A stretch of 64,000 bases of DNA from Atherix ibis (GCA_958298945.1 OY282605.1:123810267-123874266); one strand, 5' to 3'. Counted from the first letter of the stretch, positions 1-14,800 are shown. A program made the numbers and translations. The notes: a model not told the origin generated them from the letters alone.

Positions 1-1430
1 AATAAATGTCACTTAAATCATATATAGTTTTATCAAAAATTAAATGGCAAGGCACTTATTTCCGAATCATAACACGGACAATCTTATAACAAATAAATTT
101 TTCTATTTGAATATCAAAACTTCTTATAACGTGAACATGAAGAGTTCTTCTATTGAATAAAATTGTTATCCATGTTTCTTTTATAAATGTATAATACATA
201 AAAAATTTAACTTAATTAAACTGTAAAAAAATATGAATTTGAAAAAAATTACAATTAGTTTCATGTTAGGAATCAGTATTACTGATTAAAAAAAATGTGC
301 CCACAATGTACCTAGGTATTTGACCATATATTAAATTTATTGAGTATTGATTAGAAATATGAATCGAATGCCACACAAATATTTTGTTTGTAAAATGTTC
401 GACCTTAGCTGTTTAGGTAAGTCCAGTTGCAACATGCATATTCAGTGTCAAATTAACAATCATCGCACACGATATATTGCATATGTTTAATTTACCACAA
501 ACAAATCGATTAGTGAATTGTCGGTCAACTTGTTCACAGCAAATTGTGCAATTGTAGTCACTGTACACTGTATAGTGTACCTCAGTGTACCGCACCATAC
601 ACTTTAATAGAACTCGTATACCAATCTCGGCCATGGATCGCCTCTTTAAATGTTAATTAAATTATTTCATCGAACCTATGAATCACTTTCGATATCGCAC
701 AAGGTTATGGATGTCCAGAATACCTTAGCAATTCAATGAACACCCTCTGTCTCAGCGCAGGATAGGTTGCACCGAACAACATTAACAGCATTGATCTCCA
801 TTACGATTACCACCGTAGGGATGTTGATATCGATAACGATATCCATATCAATATCGGAGCTGATATTGTTACTATGCTGGTGCCAATGTCCTGAAATTGG
901 TTGATATCCCGATACTAACATTGAAGAATCGAGCAGCCAACATTGCTGATATTATGTTCATTTTAGACCATATCCATGCATAGACACAAAGTAATGGGAA
1001 CGCATTAGTCAATTTAGTCATACTCGTATATTCATAACCAGTATCAACATACGTGTATCTACCTAAACTGTAGCGCATTAACACCTGAAGTGTTCAAAAT
1101 TATTCATCAACAATCAATTTTTATGGAAACCAAAAACTTCTTCCTTTTCTATTATATTTCCTCAATATACTCGTAAAAGATAATCGTATCATAAAATCAT
1201 AATAACCACAATTACGCTTCCCATCTCCACATAAAATAAAAACGAACAAAAAAAAACAATAACTGAAACGTTAAAATTTAAAAAAAAATCGGATCAACGT
1301 ACAGAGATCTACAAGGATTTTTTTCAAAATATTTTTTTATAAATTAAAATCTGTTACAATATCAGCTAGTACTGCCAGAATTGCGTTAAACGAATTCTAA
1401 CCTAATCCGTATGTACAGTTGGTACGTGCA
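1..1430. other. AT-rich non-coding stretch
   Basis: No gene is visible. Short open frames here have no recognisable domain. Around 818-872 there is a run of degenerate GATATC-type words (gatatcgataacgatatcc and relatives). At 559-586 a small imperfect hairpin (CACTG, TACACT, loop GTAT, AGTGTA, CAGTG) can form. Both look like simple-sequence drift. Confidence 0.6.
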
Positions 1431-2300
1431 TGTGTACGTACTCGTACTCGTTTATGGTTAGAGACGCAAAGGTGTTCGGAACGCCATTGTTGTCATTGAC
1501 ATCATCGCCGCCATCGCCATCGTCCTCGTTCTCGTAGTCATTGAGATTTTGATTCTTTTAGATGAAACTATTAAAGCGCTGCAAATAGAATCTAATATGC
1601 CACGGGGACAGAGGAAAGACGCAGCTTCTTTTTTGCAGGGTGTGGCACTCTTCGCATTTTTCCACCCGCTCTTATATATTAGCAAATACACAAATCTTCA
1701 AACTAAATATGGAGTACGAAAAGGACGAAGGATAAATATGGTCGTTTTTATGCATACATTTTTGACCGTTATTCAGGCATGGCTACATGAAAAAGCTTGT
1801 GAACATGTGTGCGTCTACATGCGTGTATCAACAACAAATTGCCCACAGCCGGTTAGCTAGGCAGCCAGGCAGCAACGAGTCTGAATTGGCCTGTGGACAC
1901 GCATCGCTTTGCCATCGAATACATCGAAATGGTAATCATTCTGCCACCACACGCATCCCTGCGTGCAGTTCATGCTTGTGTTCACTATCGTTTGAAAGAG
2001 TTTTAAAACGCATTTACAAATGGACCGCCCTTTCTCTCTTTCGGCGAGCAACAAAAAGAGATGGCTCTTCCAAAGCAATAATTTTATTGTCCAACTCAGC
2101 ATAGCTCGGACAAATAGCCACCACCGTTCTTACATAGTTGTGCACGTGTATGTATGGGTTGTGTTTAGGGTGAATATTATTTGCCGTCCTCTCCGCTCTA
2201 CACTCTGGAGAATGATTCGTAACTGCGGTCCTGTGTTACTGTTTCTTCCTTAATTCGGTAGTTTTGATTATTTGAACTCGAAAAACTCTAGCGTTGGTGC
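1431..2300. other. Less AT-rich island, no gene identified
   Basis: Base composition is more balanced than the flanks. A degenerate ATC/GTC trinucleotide tract at about 1490-1545 makes the minus-strand reading an artificial run of Met, Thr and Ala. Frames on both strands up to about 105 codons overlap each other here and none has family features. It could be a regulatory element or part of an untranslated exon, but nothing in the sequence decides this. Confidence 0.4.
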
Positions 2301-4678
2301 TTCTGACATTTTTTGATTCTCCAAACAAACTCTTTCGATTAACATATCAGGGAGATTTGAAATAGAACCAAATCCAAATCCCAGAACCAAAATCGACGCT
2401 TTAATGGATGTGTGCATATAATTTATCGTACATTGGTATTAATACACTATGTGAACTTTGAGTCGTATTACTAATACTGTTTTAGCTTTAACTAGCTGAG
2501 TGTGCAGAACCTTTTTTTTCGGAACAAAATATCGTAACAAAAATACAACTAAACGCTTACAAATATGTACCTACAGTAGTAGTAGACTCATTCTCTAAAA
2601 TATCTTCAATCTTGTTCCTTTCAACCCAATCTTTTATAAATAATATCGACTAAATATTTTCACATGTCAACTCCACCTATTTTCTTGTGCGTGCATATTT
2701 TCAGCTCAATTATTCACGCATAATAACAAAATGTATTCTAGAAAAATTATAAATAATCAGTTTCTCTAATACTTGTAGTTACATATTGTAAATATAAAAA
2801 TCTATAAACTTAAGATATTTTTAATTTATTCTCGTAAATTCATGTTAATTTTCGTCATTATAATTTGCACAATTGGCAAAAGTTCATTTGCATTTTTTTT
2901 TTAATTATCTGAATTTGTAGATAAAATCAATTAAGTATCACCTTTTATGCAATAAAAGTTAATATAAAATGATAGAAAAAAAGTAAACTGCTTCAAAAAG
3001 GAACATAGTCGCTTCATTTGAAAATAGTTCGATTGTTGAGACCTGCTGAATGGCGGTAGATTGGACACGTGGAGTAGCACCTCATACTGCGCTCGTGATT
3101 TAAGTTCAAAAATTTGTGAGGGAGTGAACAGAAAAATATGGAATAAACCGGGTGGTTGTTGTTGCTGTTTCTCTTATTATATAAATAGTACGGGAGCACT
3201 ATCCCCATTCATGGTAGGTGCCCAAAGGGCTCGGTTGAAACGTTGCGATCAATAATTTGAGTACGAAACAACTTTTAGTTGGTTGGTTTTGCTGAAATAC
3301 TAATCTTTACACAATTCTGCACTTTTATGTTTATTGTTTTAAGTCTGGATGTTTATGTAACTGAGAATGGGAATATGAGCATTAAGGTTGAACAAGTGGA
3401 CCAGTTCGTCTAAAAGTAGGGGTTGGTATTGCTGAAAAGTATACAACATGTGGAGATACTGAAGGGCTAGTAGATTCAAAGTTTGGATACTTAGTTTCTT
3501 GTACGAACAGGAGGTTATATGTTTGAGTAAATGGATTGGTTAAGAACTTTTGTTATTTTTTGAATGTTTACCATGGGAATAAGAAACTTAGCCCTTACTG
3601 GTGTTAGCTGTACCGTTTCTGCTAGTTCCGAACATTGATTTTATTTTACCCTAAAAAGTTGATTTCATAGGTTCACTATTCGTGACTATTTCTCTATTTA
3701 CAGTCATGCAAAGAAGTGAATTTATCATAAACCTTTTTACTATATAAATATGTATTCATCTTTATAATTTTACATAACCAAAACCAGTTTACCACCCCCT
3801 TTCATAACCATGTAGATGATACAAGCAAATTATAATTTGTTTAAATATAAATTCGAGGGAATTAGAAACGAACTTTTTGGATTTGGAAGGAAGAAGGGTC
3901 TGTTGTGAATACTAGAATTAATTTCGATGCTGAAGGAAATAACCTTTCGGTATTCATAGTTAATAAAGATTTATAGAAATTTACAGCCACCATGATAATA
4001 TAGGTACACGATTATGGTGTTCAATTTGCCAATTTCTAAAAGCATACTAAGCTCAATGAAGAAAATATTATATTCTTAATGTAAAAAATTTTATTGAACA
4101 TTTTTTTTATATAAAATTATTGAATATTTTACAAAACTTTAAGAAAGTAATAATTTTTTTAAAATTTTAACTTTGGATATTAGACCTATTCAGTTTTTAA
4201 AAGTACATTTTTATATTAATTTTTTTACACATTTAAAAATTGATAATTATGGAAACTTAGCATCACTAGAAAAATGTTAAAATACAATACGCATTCGTAC
4301 ACATATAGGACAAATTTCATTAAATAAAATATTTAAAAAATTACATTAGGTGAAAATTATAATATTTATTTGAAACTAATTTGTGGAGTACTAAAAAAGT
4401 TAACTTAAATTTTTAAAATCGAAAAGTTTTCTATTGTTTTGAGTAAAATAAAAAGATTTTTTTTATATTTACATTACATTAACTTCGATTTGTATATCTT
4501 TGGAGGTTTTGTCACTTTTTTAATGAAAATTCATCATTCAGTTTTTATTTTTTTACCATAGAATTACAAATAATCTCATTATTACCCAAAATTAGCAATA
4601 TAATAGAAAAAATAATTAATATCATAACATTTACAATAAAAGTTAAAATTATTACTAAGAAGGTTAGGTGATATTAAT
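2301..4678. other. AT-rich non-coding stretch
   Basis: Very AT-rich, especially after about 4060, with homopolymer A and T runs. I see no coding region, structural RNA, or long repeat. Confidence 0.6.
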
Positions 4679-4762
4679 GTATATATATATATATATATAG
4701 TTTAAAATAAATAGAGGGAGTTCCTACTGCCACGAATTAACACTATTTCATATTGAAAGTTG
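4679..4762 (+). repeat. Dispersed repeat, copy 1, with (TA)n head
   Basis: A (TA)n tract runs straight into a 64-bp segment beginning AGTTTAAAATAAATAGAGGG and ending CATATTGAAAGTTG. The same segment, also preceded by TATATA, recurs at 7234-7297 in the same orientation without visible mismatch. The flanks differ beyond GTTG. Two identical copies starting at TA microsatellites suggest a small mobile element end or a microsatellite-primed duplication. The family is not recognised. Confidence 0.8.
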
Positions 4763-7216
4763 TAACAATTTCACTATTTTTTCATTGTTAAAGCTTTTCA
4801 AATATTATGTTATAAATTTGGTAATATCGTATAATTGTATCTATAACTGTGTTATAATAAAAAGATTTCAATTGTTAATTTTGTATACATGTTTCATTCA
4901 TAATATCACAAAATAATAATATTTTATTATTTTGTATAAAAACAAATTGCTAAAATTTTTTTTCATATTTGCGCTATTTTTGTTTTGTATTGTTAATAAT
5001 TTATGAACCTTGAAAGAAAATATAGATTGTATTCCCAAAAAGATATTTAACTTTTAGAGAATATTGAATTTGCTAAGCACAAATTAATACTAATAGTACA
5101 AAATTTATTGTAATCAAACAAAAAAAAATTAAACTTTTAAAATTAAAAATAGTTAGAAATGTAGAAAGGAATGCATGTGGCAGACATGATCTAAGTTATG
5201 TATCAGTTCAATAATCACAGGTAAAGTTTGGATTTAGAAATAAAATATGTGAGTTGATGGTTGATTCAAAAGTATTTTTGTTTGCAATCGGTTGTGCTTT
5301 CGTACGAATATCTGGATAAGTCTTTATGACTAATTCTATACTACCTAAACGTTATCATTATTTTAGTGGGGGTGCCAGAAGTCGTTAACCAAAAACCAGT
5401 TGTTAGAAGTCTACAACCGACATGAAATGCACCGACATAACATACGAGGAATCGGCTAAATATTTTGAATGCAAGAGTCTTTCAAAAGAGGAGCGACATC
5501 TATTTTCTAACATTTATACAAAACGGAAAACTTTCGGTACAAAATGGTTTTTGTGGCATGCCCATGGGGCAGGGATCTAGACAGCTTACATTGCAACGAC
5601 ATAACCATGGACATAAGATATAAAAGATGATAAGGATGTGAAACTAAAACTAAACCAAACTTACGAATTGAACGAATAAAATGAAACGAAACGAACTGAA
5701 GTGAAATGCAATAAAACGAAATGAAAGAATGAGGAACAAGAAGGAATAGCCATCCTTTCCAATAGAATTGTGATGAAATTACTAATTTATTGTTCGTTCA
5801 GAAAGTAGTAGTCACATTCCAATAATTTTATGGAGAATGCACGAATGCAGAAGTACCCATCTTGACTATATGATGGCTAGGAGTATTTTAGTTCGAAATT
5901 CATCGTTTACTTTAAACTAAGAAGACTTAAGAGGTTAGAGCTAGGAGCGAGACTATGACACAATCTAATGCTGACTAAACCACAATATAATATCCTCCTT
6001 CATACATATTCAATTGCATATATGGTATATATACGACTGCTTATATAGTCATGTATATTTTCCTACTTTTAAGAGGTGGTTTATTTTAGAAAGGGTTTTG
6101 CCATTCTTTGGCTTGCTAGCTAGTTGCTTGGTTAGTTCGTACACCATGCCTATATGCACATACTACTCCTAACTGAATAAAGAGTAGATATTAAATTCAA
6201 ACTACAGTAAACTTGTGATATTGGATTCGATGGGGTAACGAATTGTAATGGCATGTTGGTATTTCTGCCACCTACACTCGGCAAGTTTTAGGGATGAGTG
6301 CATGTGAGCTGAAGAAGGGATGACTGCTATACATAGTAAAACTCCTCTGAAAATTTTCAGCGTAAGTTTTTGGGGTGTCCACTACTAGATCTAGTAAATG
6401 CTCGTACCCAAGTCCGTATACACGTTCAACATATTTCTATAAAGCGTAAACGTAAAACTTTGAAGGGAGGATTTCTAATCAAGTCAAGTCTTCACTTAAA
6501 TTTAATCCGCAGTTGGTGAACACTCTCATGTATTTAGAATTAAAATTTTCCTATCTTTTCGGATTTATTGTACAATATCTTATAAAGATATACGACTATT
6601 TAAATACATACACTTACACATTTTTCAAATAAAACTACTCTTGCCCCACATTCCATTGAACATGTAAATAATGGATAATATTCCCACCAGGTCATCTATT
6701 TCTCTGTCCACTATCCGTTACCCGCGATTCGTAAATGTCATCCACTTGCGGATCCCTCTACCCATTGTTCTTTATCTTATAACATAACACCCTTTGCTAA
6801 ATGCCACAACTAAGATATACCCTCAACTTAACCACTTTCCAAATTCCCACCAAGAATAAGGCGGTAACCATTTTCGAATGTACGTTTTTCATTCACTACC
6901 TACACTACTTACTCACCTTTCGGGTAGCTGTGATTATTCTCTTTTTCCATCCAATAAAATTACTAATTCTATTCAGAGTCATTCATTGCGGGTAGATTAT
7001 AGAGTATATATACATATATATATATATTGGAATATCTGCCCTGGCTTAGAATGTAAAATAATATTAAACCATCTTTTAACAAAACTTCTTTCAGTAAAAT
7101 GCCTATTGAAAAAAATAGTTTATATGAATTCAGTTGATATACAAATGTTTCTAATTCTTACTCGTACATATATTTGTACATATCGTATTTATACGATAAA
7201 TGTGTATTTATATACA
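4763..7216. other. Non-coding stretch with pentamer-rich tract
   Basis: AT-rich to about 5150, then more balanced. At about 5650-5735 there is a degenerate purine-rich pentamer tract built from GAAAC/GAAAT words (gaacgaataaaatgaaacg and following). ORFs near 6800-7240 are low-complexity and unsupported. No gene is seen. Confidence 0.5.
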
Positions 7217-7297
7217 AATATGTATGTATATATAGTTTAAAATAAATAGAGGGAGTTCCTACTGCCACGAATTAACACTATTTCATATTGAAAGTTG
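7217..7297 (+). repeat. Dispersed repeat, copy 2
   Basis: This is the second copy of the segment at 4679-4762, in direct orientation about 2.5 kb away and preceded by a shorter TATATA tract. The 64-bp core is identical as far as I can read. The sequence diverges immediately after AAAGTTG. Confidence 0.8.
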
Positions 7298-8789
7298 CCT
7301 AATATCTATCTATAATATCATATATGTTATTGTGATGCTTATTTTATAAAGAAGGATGAGATATCAAGTAGCGTACACTTGCGTCTTTTCAGTACTATAA
7401 AGTATATTCGTATTAGTAAAAAGTGGGTTGATGGTCAATGATTTGTAGATGGTGGGCTTAGAGTGAGATCTTAAGTATTGTGACAAAGATAAATTACTAG
7501 GAAAAAGGGTTTCGGTACCGGTATGCTTCTGCATATATTAAAACCGTACGAAAATTGTAGAATAAACAACAATAACCGTCATTGCATGTAAGAATGACTC
7601 CAACGATGCCAACAACTACGAGGACAACGATGACGATAGGAACAACAATGTTGACTGGCCACAAGGATGACGATCACTATGGAAAATTATAACAACAATA
7701 CTAAGACGAAGTAGAAGAAGAAGAAGAACGACTAAGTCATTAACAATTCTATACAAACACTTTGAATGAGTATATTTCTATGAATATTTAGGTTATTTAA
7801 ATTTATGCGAAAGATGCGAATTAATGGTTTCGTTATATAAACGAAGAGTAAAAGTGTAGGGTCCATTTTGAATTGCTTACAATTTGAATCGAAATTTTAC
7901 AAATCCTTTATTTTCGTTTTGTCGTGAGCACACAAAATGGATTCAAATCAATAAACCGTATTTGGAGAAGTTTTCTCAAATAAAATTGCTGTATTTGGCT
8001 GTTTTTTTATTTTTTTTATTTTACTTATTATTTGGCAAGAAAAATTGATTACTATTAAAAATAATTTGAACCTGAGAGCAAAAGAACCTTTATATGTGTA
8101 TGATAAAATTTATTGTACTTTTATAATAATAGGATAAAAATTATTGAAAAACAAATTATTTATTTGCGTCTAATAATTCTAGATTTCCATTTGAAATTCA
8201 CTTATTTGTATATCATAATTTAAAATAGGATTTGCAATAACTCTTCCAAATACCTCAAAAAATTGAAAAAAACTAACAGTTTTTGAGGTAAAAATAGTAA
8301 ATTTTTTACCTTTTATAATTTAAAAATTAAAAATTATCTATTTAAGCTAACAATAAATAGTTTGCAAGTAAAAAAATGCTGTTTATAAGTCCAACGTTCG
8401 TTTCTGCATTACCAACAATTGATTATATAATCAGTGACATTCTATTGGTGTTGCAACACACGACAGACAGTGATTATAGAATGTCTCAAATAAAAACTAT
8501 ATGAATTGCGATTTTACGTCATTAATCGAATAATAATTGAGAGGGTTTCTCATCGATAGCAAAATTTTCTCTTTTGAATACCTTACTTATCTGGATGCGG
8601 CTACTCTGCTGACACAGTGCGGATAGATTAACCATCTCTCTCTCTCTCTGAGGTGTCTTATGCCCCATAAACACGATGAGTGATCAATACCTGCACGTCG
8701 CTTCTTTTGTGGGTGCTTGGTTACTACGTTCCGTCCGGCAAACTTATAACAATCGTTCTTACGGCTTGAACAAAACAGGGCGCTTTTGG
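7298..8789. other. Non-coding stretch with microsatellites
   Basis: It contains a degenerate AAC/GAC tract at about 7590-7660, a GAA-rich tract at about 7703-7731 and a perfect (TC)7 run at 8635-8649. The rest is AT-rich with no recognisable gene. Confidence 0.5.
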
Positions 8790-9277
8790 CAAAAAAATTT
8801 TACTGAAAATGTTTTCACTGAACCTACAATATTTTTACTGAAATTATTTTTACTGAACTAATTTTTACTGAAATTATTTGTACTAAAATAATTTTTACTA
8901 AAATTATTTTTACTAAAAATATTTTCGCTGAAATTATTTTGACTGAATTTACAATATTTTTACTGAAATAATTTTTACTGAACTTATTTTTGCTGAAAAT
9001 ATTTTTACTGATATTATTTTAACTAACAATATTTTTACTAAAATTCTTTTTACTAAAAATATTTTTAATGAAATTGTTTTTACTGAAATTATTTTTACTA
9101 AAATTCTTTTTACTAAAAATATTTTTACTGGAATTGTTTTTACTGAAATTATGTTAACTGAAATTACTTTTATGAAATTGTTTTTACTGAAATTATTTTT
9201 AATGAAATTATTTTTACTGAAATTATTTCAACTGAAATTACTTTTACTAAAATTATTTGAGCTAAAATTATTTTCAT
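8790..9277 (+). repeat. 15-bp minisatellite with 60-bp higher-order unit
   Basis: The tract consists of about 30 degenerate copies of a 15-bp unit close to ACTGAAATTATTTTT. Variants include ACTAAAATTCTTTTT, ACTAAAAATATTTTT and AATGAAATTGTTTTT. A four-unit block of 60 bp beginning at 9037 is repeated almost exactly at 9097, so a higher-order duplication sits inside the array. The unit is a multiple of three and could in principle be read as T-E-I-I-F, but indels and stops break the frame. I treat it as non-coding. Confidence 0.9.
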
Positions 9278-11772
9278 AATGCATAAATTATTATTCAATC
9301 GTTACACCAAATTTTTATCATTTTTAATTATTTAAAGCGTAGTTAATACTCATTAAGTCAATATTGTCGGTAGTTAATATTCACTGTATAATTTCATGAC
9401 TGTTTGTATTAAATGTGTAACTTTCACAGAGATCTACAACTATAAAATAGTAATAAATAATTACAAGGCATGCGGAGAGTGAGCGTCCATAGATTTTTCT
9501 ATTGTTCGTTCAGCTTGAACTTAGAAACTTACTATTTCAGTAGATTTGTGTTTATAGTGAGGCAAGTGGGGGAAGCTCTTGAACAAGAGAATTGATTAAA
9601 GTTGAAATGTGAGAGTAAAACTTTTTATAACGAGACAGAGTCATATCACGCACATAAAGGACTTTAAGATTTCGATGAATAACACTACTGCGAACAAAAA
9701 TTGGTAGCTTTGATAATTATGCAAGGTAATGTGAATTGGAAGGATTGGATTCAATCGGAATTCTGTTCAACGTGGATACATTTGCGTTCGTTCTGTTTTA
9801 CTCTTCACTTGATAAACCAGCTCTGGAGGATTTGAATTTATATGAAGAATTATTGTTGCATGTATAAAATTTTTACTATGTGAAAGAAAATTTTGATGTA
9901 TCATATGAATATGTAGCATAGAATGCCCAAAAACGTATAGGAATATCCGAAGTATATATTTTAGTACAAGGTACTGACTATTTTCTTTGCTATAAAAGAA
10001 GTAAAAAAAGTACACAAGACAAATAAATCTAATTCTATGTAAATTACATCCTGCATTATACATTTGATGAAACTAGATATTTTCGTCCGACTTGAAACTG
10101 AATATCGATTTCTCCGAGAGAGATTTAGAGTAGTGCATGGTAACAATATATTAATATAATATATTCATAGTATTGATCATTTATTCTACTTTCTAGTGTA
10201 TTTTCCATTAAATTTAATCAATTAATCATAATATTGCAATTAGATGATAAGGATATTTGCGTATATTTGAATAAAATGAATTATATATCCTTTTTTTAAT
10301 ATTTAGATCTTATGGTAATAAATTAGATCTAACCTAAACAATTTTTTTTCAATCAACAATTATATTCATATCAGATAACTAATAAAAATGTAATATAATG
10401 CAAAAATAAAATATATCCCAAATACTGAATAAAAAAAAGGGATTTAAAAACAGTATTTAAATACAATCTTAGAAAATAATAGCATTTGAAAATAGTATTG
10501 AATCAATTAAAAGAGTGTATCTTTTTTTTATTATAACTTAAAAAAAATTGATCCAAATTTTTGAACTTAAATTTTAACAAATAATTTAATATGTTTATTA
10601 GTGAAATTCTAATTTATATTGAATGTAAACGACCATAAACTTAAATTTGTGTTTTATTTGGCAACAAATATTTGTGAATAATATTTCACTAATTATGAAC
10701 AAGAATTATTTTCATTAATTAACTTACATTTATTACTTCAAAGAATATTTGTCTTTTTATAATAAATAATATTTTGCAGTCAAACTTATGCTTATATAAT
10801 GTATTAAAAATACATGAATTATAATAGTACTTCATCTATTAAGGGTACTATTAAAACTGAAAACTTTGACAATATAGTATCTATATTATGTACTAATAGA
10901 AGTATCAGCATTTTCTACTACTATTAAATTCATCAAAATAGAACTGAAGTGAAATATTCATAAAAAAGTTTCGAAACAAATCAAAAATTTAGTTTGGATA
11001 CAATCCTATCTCAAAGGTACCGACTAACCAATACTCGTACCAGCATTACCCAATGCAATCCAGAATTTCTAAAATTTCAAACTTTTCACAGAACGAATTA
11101 AAAGTTTCTGAAGAGTATTAATTTTCTGTATTTTGTAAATATATTAAATTCTTATTCGCATTTCTATCTACAAACGAACGAATATATTGGAGAATATATA
11201 TTACATGTTGTGTAGAGAGTATTTGAGAAAATTATGGAAAATATATGCAATAATGGAAATGATGTTCTGGATAATTTTATGAAGAATGATCCGTAATAGC
11301 TATAATAATACAAATATGAGTAAATATAAGAGCACAAGTGCATTTTCATTTTGCAATAGTGATTTCAGATACTTTTAGAGAGATTAATACTTTTACTGAA
11401 TTTGTATTTTATTCGCAGTAAGTTGTACAAAAGTAGTTGAGAGAATCTGGAATGAGGCAAAAGGGATTGTATATAATGAAGCTACAGTGCAATGTAAACT
11501 ACCGCGTTTTTCAGAAAAGTTTTATTGCAATTGCAATTTATATAAGTTGAGGGCAAATGTGAGGTAAAATTGCTCAAATAAACTAAAATAAATATTATTT
11601 CATTAATAGTACCTCTGGAAAGACTCGCATGTACTCGTAAAAGGGGCATTTTTACTATTGGCATACCTATTTTTAGTAAGTAACTCAACCTATTTCCTAT
11701 TTAAACTAAAATTTCTACTATTTTATCCTTACTCATACTAATGCAATATTATTTGAGATCACATATAAAACT
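9278..11772. other. AT-rich non-coding stretch
   Basis: Low-complexity AT-rich sequence. Minus-strand frames near 9767-10146, 11164-11349 and 11482-11688 are hydrophobic, Tyr/Phe/Ile-rich translations of AT-rich DNA with no domain signature. Nothing else is seen. Confidence 0.55.
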
Positions 11773-11818
11773 AAACTATTCACTATTATAATAAAAAACT
11801 ATTCACTATTATAATAAA
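11773..11818 (+). repeat. Perfect 23-bp tandem duplication
   Basis: Two exact adjacent copies (11773-11795 and 11796-11818) of a 23-bp word containing ACTATTCACTATTATAATAA. This is a small replication-slippage type duplication with no evident function. Confidence 0.9.
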
Positions 11819-14800
11819 ATTTTATATACTAGTATGTTAGTTTGAATTAACTAGTCAGTATTTTCTGACTACCATGCAAGTTTGAGTTTACTTCATTTCA
11901 TTGATTATATATTAGAATATATGTACATACATATATTTAAGGATAAATAAATATATATCCTCTGAAAGATTATATGATCCTCGTTTTATAGTATAGCAAG
12001 TTTTAATCGTAGATGCTGGGAAAGTTTTACGTTATTGCTGAAGCTGTCTCAAAGTAAAGTATACAATAATAAGGCGTAAGCTTCATCTCCAACTATTTTA
12101 AACATAGACGACTATTACCTCGTATTTCGTTTAACACATCGAAAAGAAGTTTTAATGACTACCAACCATTATCCATGAGGACTCGTCCGCCATTACAGCA
12201 ATCACCATAAGAGCAACCCTATTTCTGCCCATTCCAAGAGCAGTATAATTTCTCTGAGCATTCATTTATTAAATGTATTCCTCAGGAGAAGGGCGAATAA
12301 AGACAAGGAAGTGATTAAGCTCTAACGAAGGATTTGCATCTCACCCCCCTTTATATTCAACCATAAAGGTGATCAGTTTTAATCCAACATGGGACAATAA
12401 AATTGGTATACCATATACCATACTCCAAAATATATATCAGTCCTTACAGATATATATACGTGTATGTACATAGGCTAGCTACCGAGTATCTATTAACAGC
12501 GATAGAAAACTTTTCTTCCATTCACTATGAAAGAAGACACAAAAGTCTATTCCAAGTCGGATAACGAAATCGTTAAAACGTGACAATTGCACAATTTCTT
12601 TTTACCTCAAACTTTTGACTTCTCTTCCCAATCCGAATGTGCACTATCAGAAATAAGTGTGGATGGACAGAAATGAAAAATCTTCATCACATTTTCTTCC
12701 CTTACGTCTTGATTTCTCGAAATTAGTTTATATTTTTTCCACAGTTTTTCTTTTATATTTTCATGCTTATCCTTTTTATCCAACCCCTTTCCTTAATAAT
12801 ATTGGCTAGTTGTCCAACTACGACTATAGTCTGCCTATTCAATAGCCCACCTATCACTAACTAGCTCGACCTACTTCGTTGGTTTTCTGGTCTGGTATCT
12901 GCTGGGCTATTGCACTGAGTACGGAAATTGCATGAACATGTTCAGAAACGAAACGGTTTTACATTTTCTTTTCTAATTTATTTTGAAATGAAGTCACATC
13001 GATGTCAGCATCAGACTATTATGAGAAAGCAGTACTCTATCCATTTCAGCAAAAAGTACGCAATACTTGTGTTAAGTTTGGGGTTGTAGTTCCCGTGCAA
13101 AAGAAAATGTCTCTATTCACTTGCTTTAATCTAGAAAAGAAAATTGTGCACGTACCTACAGATAGTCTACGAACAGAAAATAATATGGAACTGACAGCAT
13201 GCAAGTCGTTATAGTATAGTCAAGGAAGTTATTTGAATACAACAAGGTGGGTGGTATCAGTAGAGTTGATGGCAGAGGCAATACCAGATGCTAATAGTAA
13301 TACCAACTGAGAAATTCATTTGATATCTGCAAAAAACCAACTAGAATATATAAAATACGTATTAGGAAATTCGCATGAGTCCGTGCTATAACAAAAGTTA
13401 ACCGATTTCATGTGAACATAGAAGCACTATGTATGACAAGTCGGTTAAGGCAGCTACTATACTCGTACAGTTACCAGATAGATCTAAAGTGGTTGAAATA
13501 GTGCCCATGGATGAGTAAGAAGATAATTTCGAAGATGTGAAAGAAGAAGACGAAAAAGATGAAGAAGAAATAAAACTACGTTTGTCAAACTATAGACAAA
13601 TGTCTATATAGGTATCTATGTTTGCATGTATATAAATATGTCATGAACAGATGATAAGCTGTATGGGGGCTGAGGCTGAGATTGCATGGTATGATGTGCC
13701 ATGGTCACTGCAGAAATAGAAATGAAAACTTTTAATGGTACGGCCATAATCAAAACAAAAGTTTTAGATCCATCCATTCGGAGTGTCGTAAGAGTCTCAT
13801 TGAAAAGGCCCCGCTCCTTACATTACCGCATTGGATGAGGGATTCAAACAAACAGATCCAAACCAAGGCTATCTTTTCTTCTGCTGAACATAGAAATTAG
13901 ATTTAGCACAGGGACGAGCGTACATAGAGATGATGTAGAGCGCGGATATGTAAAATGGTTGTCGTTTTCTTCTTTAGATGAATAGGAGTTTTTCGTTCTA
14001 TACCAACACATTTATACTAAATTTAATATGTCCTCCTTATCAACTGGATACGCCCTATCATCAAGCCACCATACTCTAGTCTATTTGCCGTCTACATAAT
14101 CGCTTGTGCATATAAAAACAAACATAAGTAAAAGAAATTTAGAGAAATGTTCTGAAAAGTGGTCAGAATGAATATGAAACTTTTGTCTACAGTTACTATT
14201 CTTGCCGGAGACACAAGACGAACCCTTCCATCTTCAACCCCATATCTAGATTAGGTAAATGAAATTCTATAGGCAAATATTGCATTCATCTATGTAATAC
14301 GATTTCAAATCATTTTGTTGGCGTTAGTATCATCGACGTTGGATTCAATGTTCTTATAGCCTTTTACTAATATGTATCCGAGTATATTTCTAGTTTTTAT
14401 TATTTTTCTTCTTACTTGTATGAGTAATAAATTGTTAACACGTAAATATATGAAAAGTTATTATAATAACAGGGTTTCTGTAATAGCCCTTCTCATATAT
14501 GACTTTTGCCAAGTTAAAATCAATGTACCCGGTTTTTAATTGGAAAAAATTTTTTAAGGCTAAAAAACCTTCATCTGCCAACATTTGCTTTTTTAAAATA
14601 GTTTTTTTTACATTTTTTTTTTCTTTAATATTTGATTTCTTTAAACAATTAATTGTAAGATTACTTTAGTCTTAGAGAAAAATTTCATTTTCCAATTTAC
14701 TATTGTATTTTTATGTTTAAATTTTTAATAAATATCAATTTTTTCTAACTATTCAAACAATAAACATACATTGGTCTATCATTGATTGTATAAGATATTT

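Noticed and set aside
1458..1691. Met/Thr-rich minus-strand ORF of 77 codons
   Set aside because: It is driven by a degenerate ATC/GTC repeat, with overlapping frames on the other strand and no protein features.
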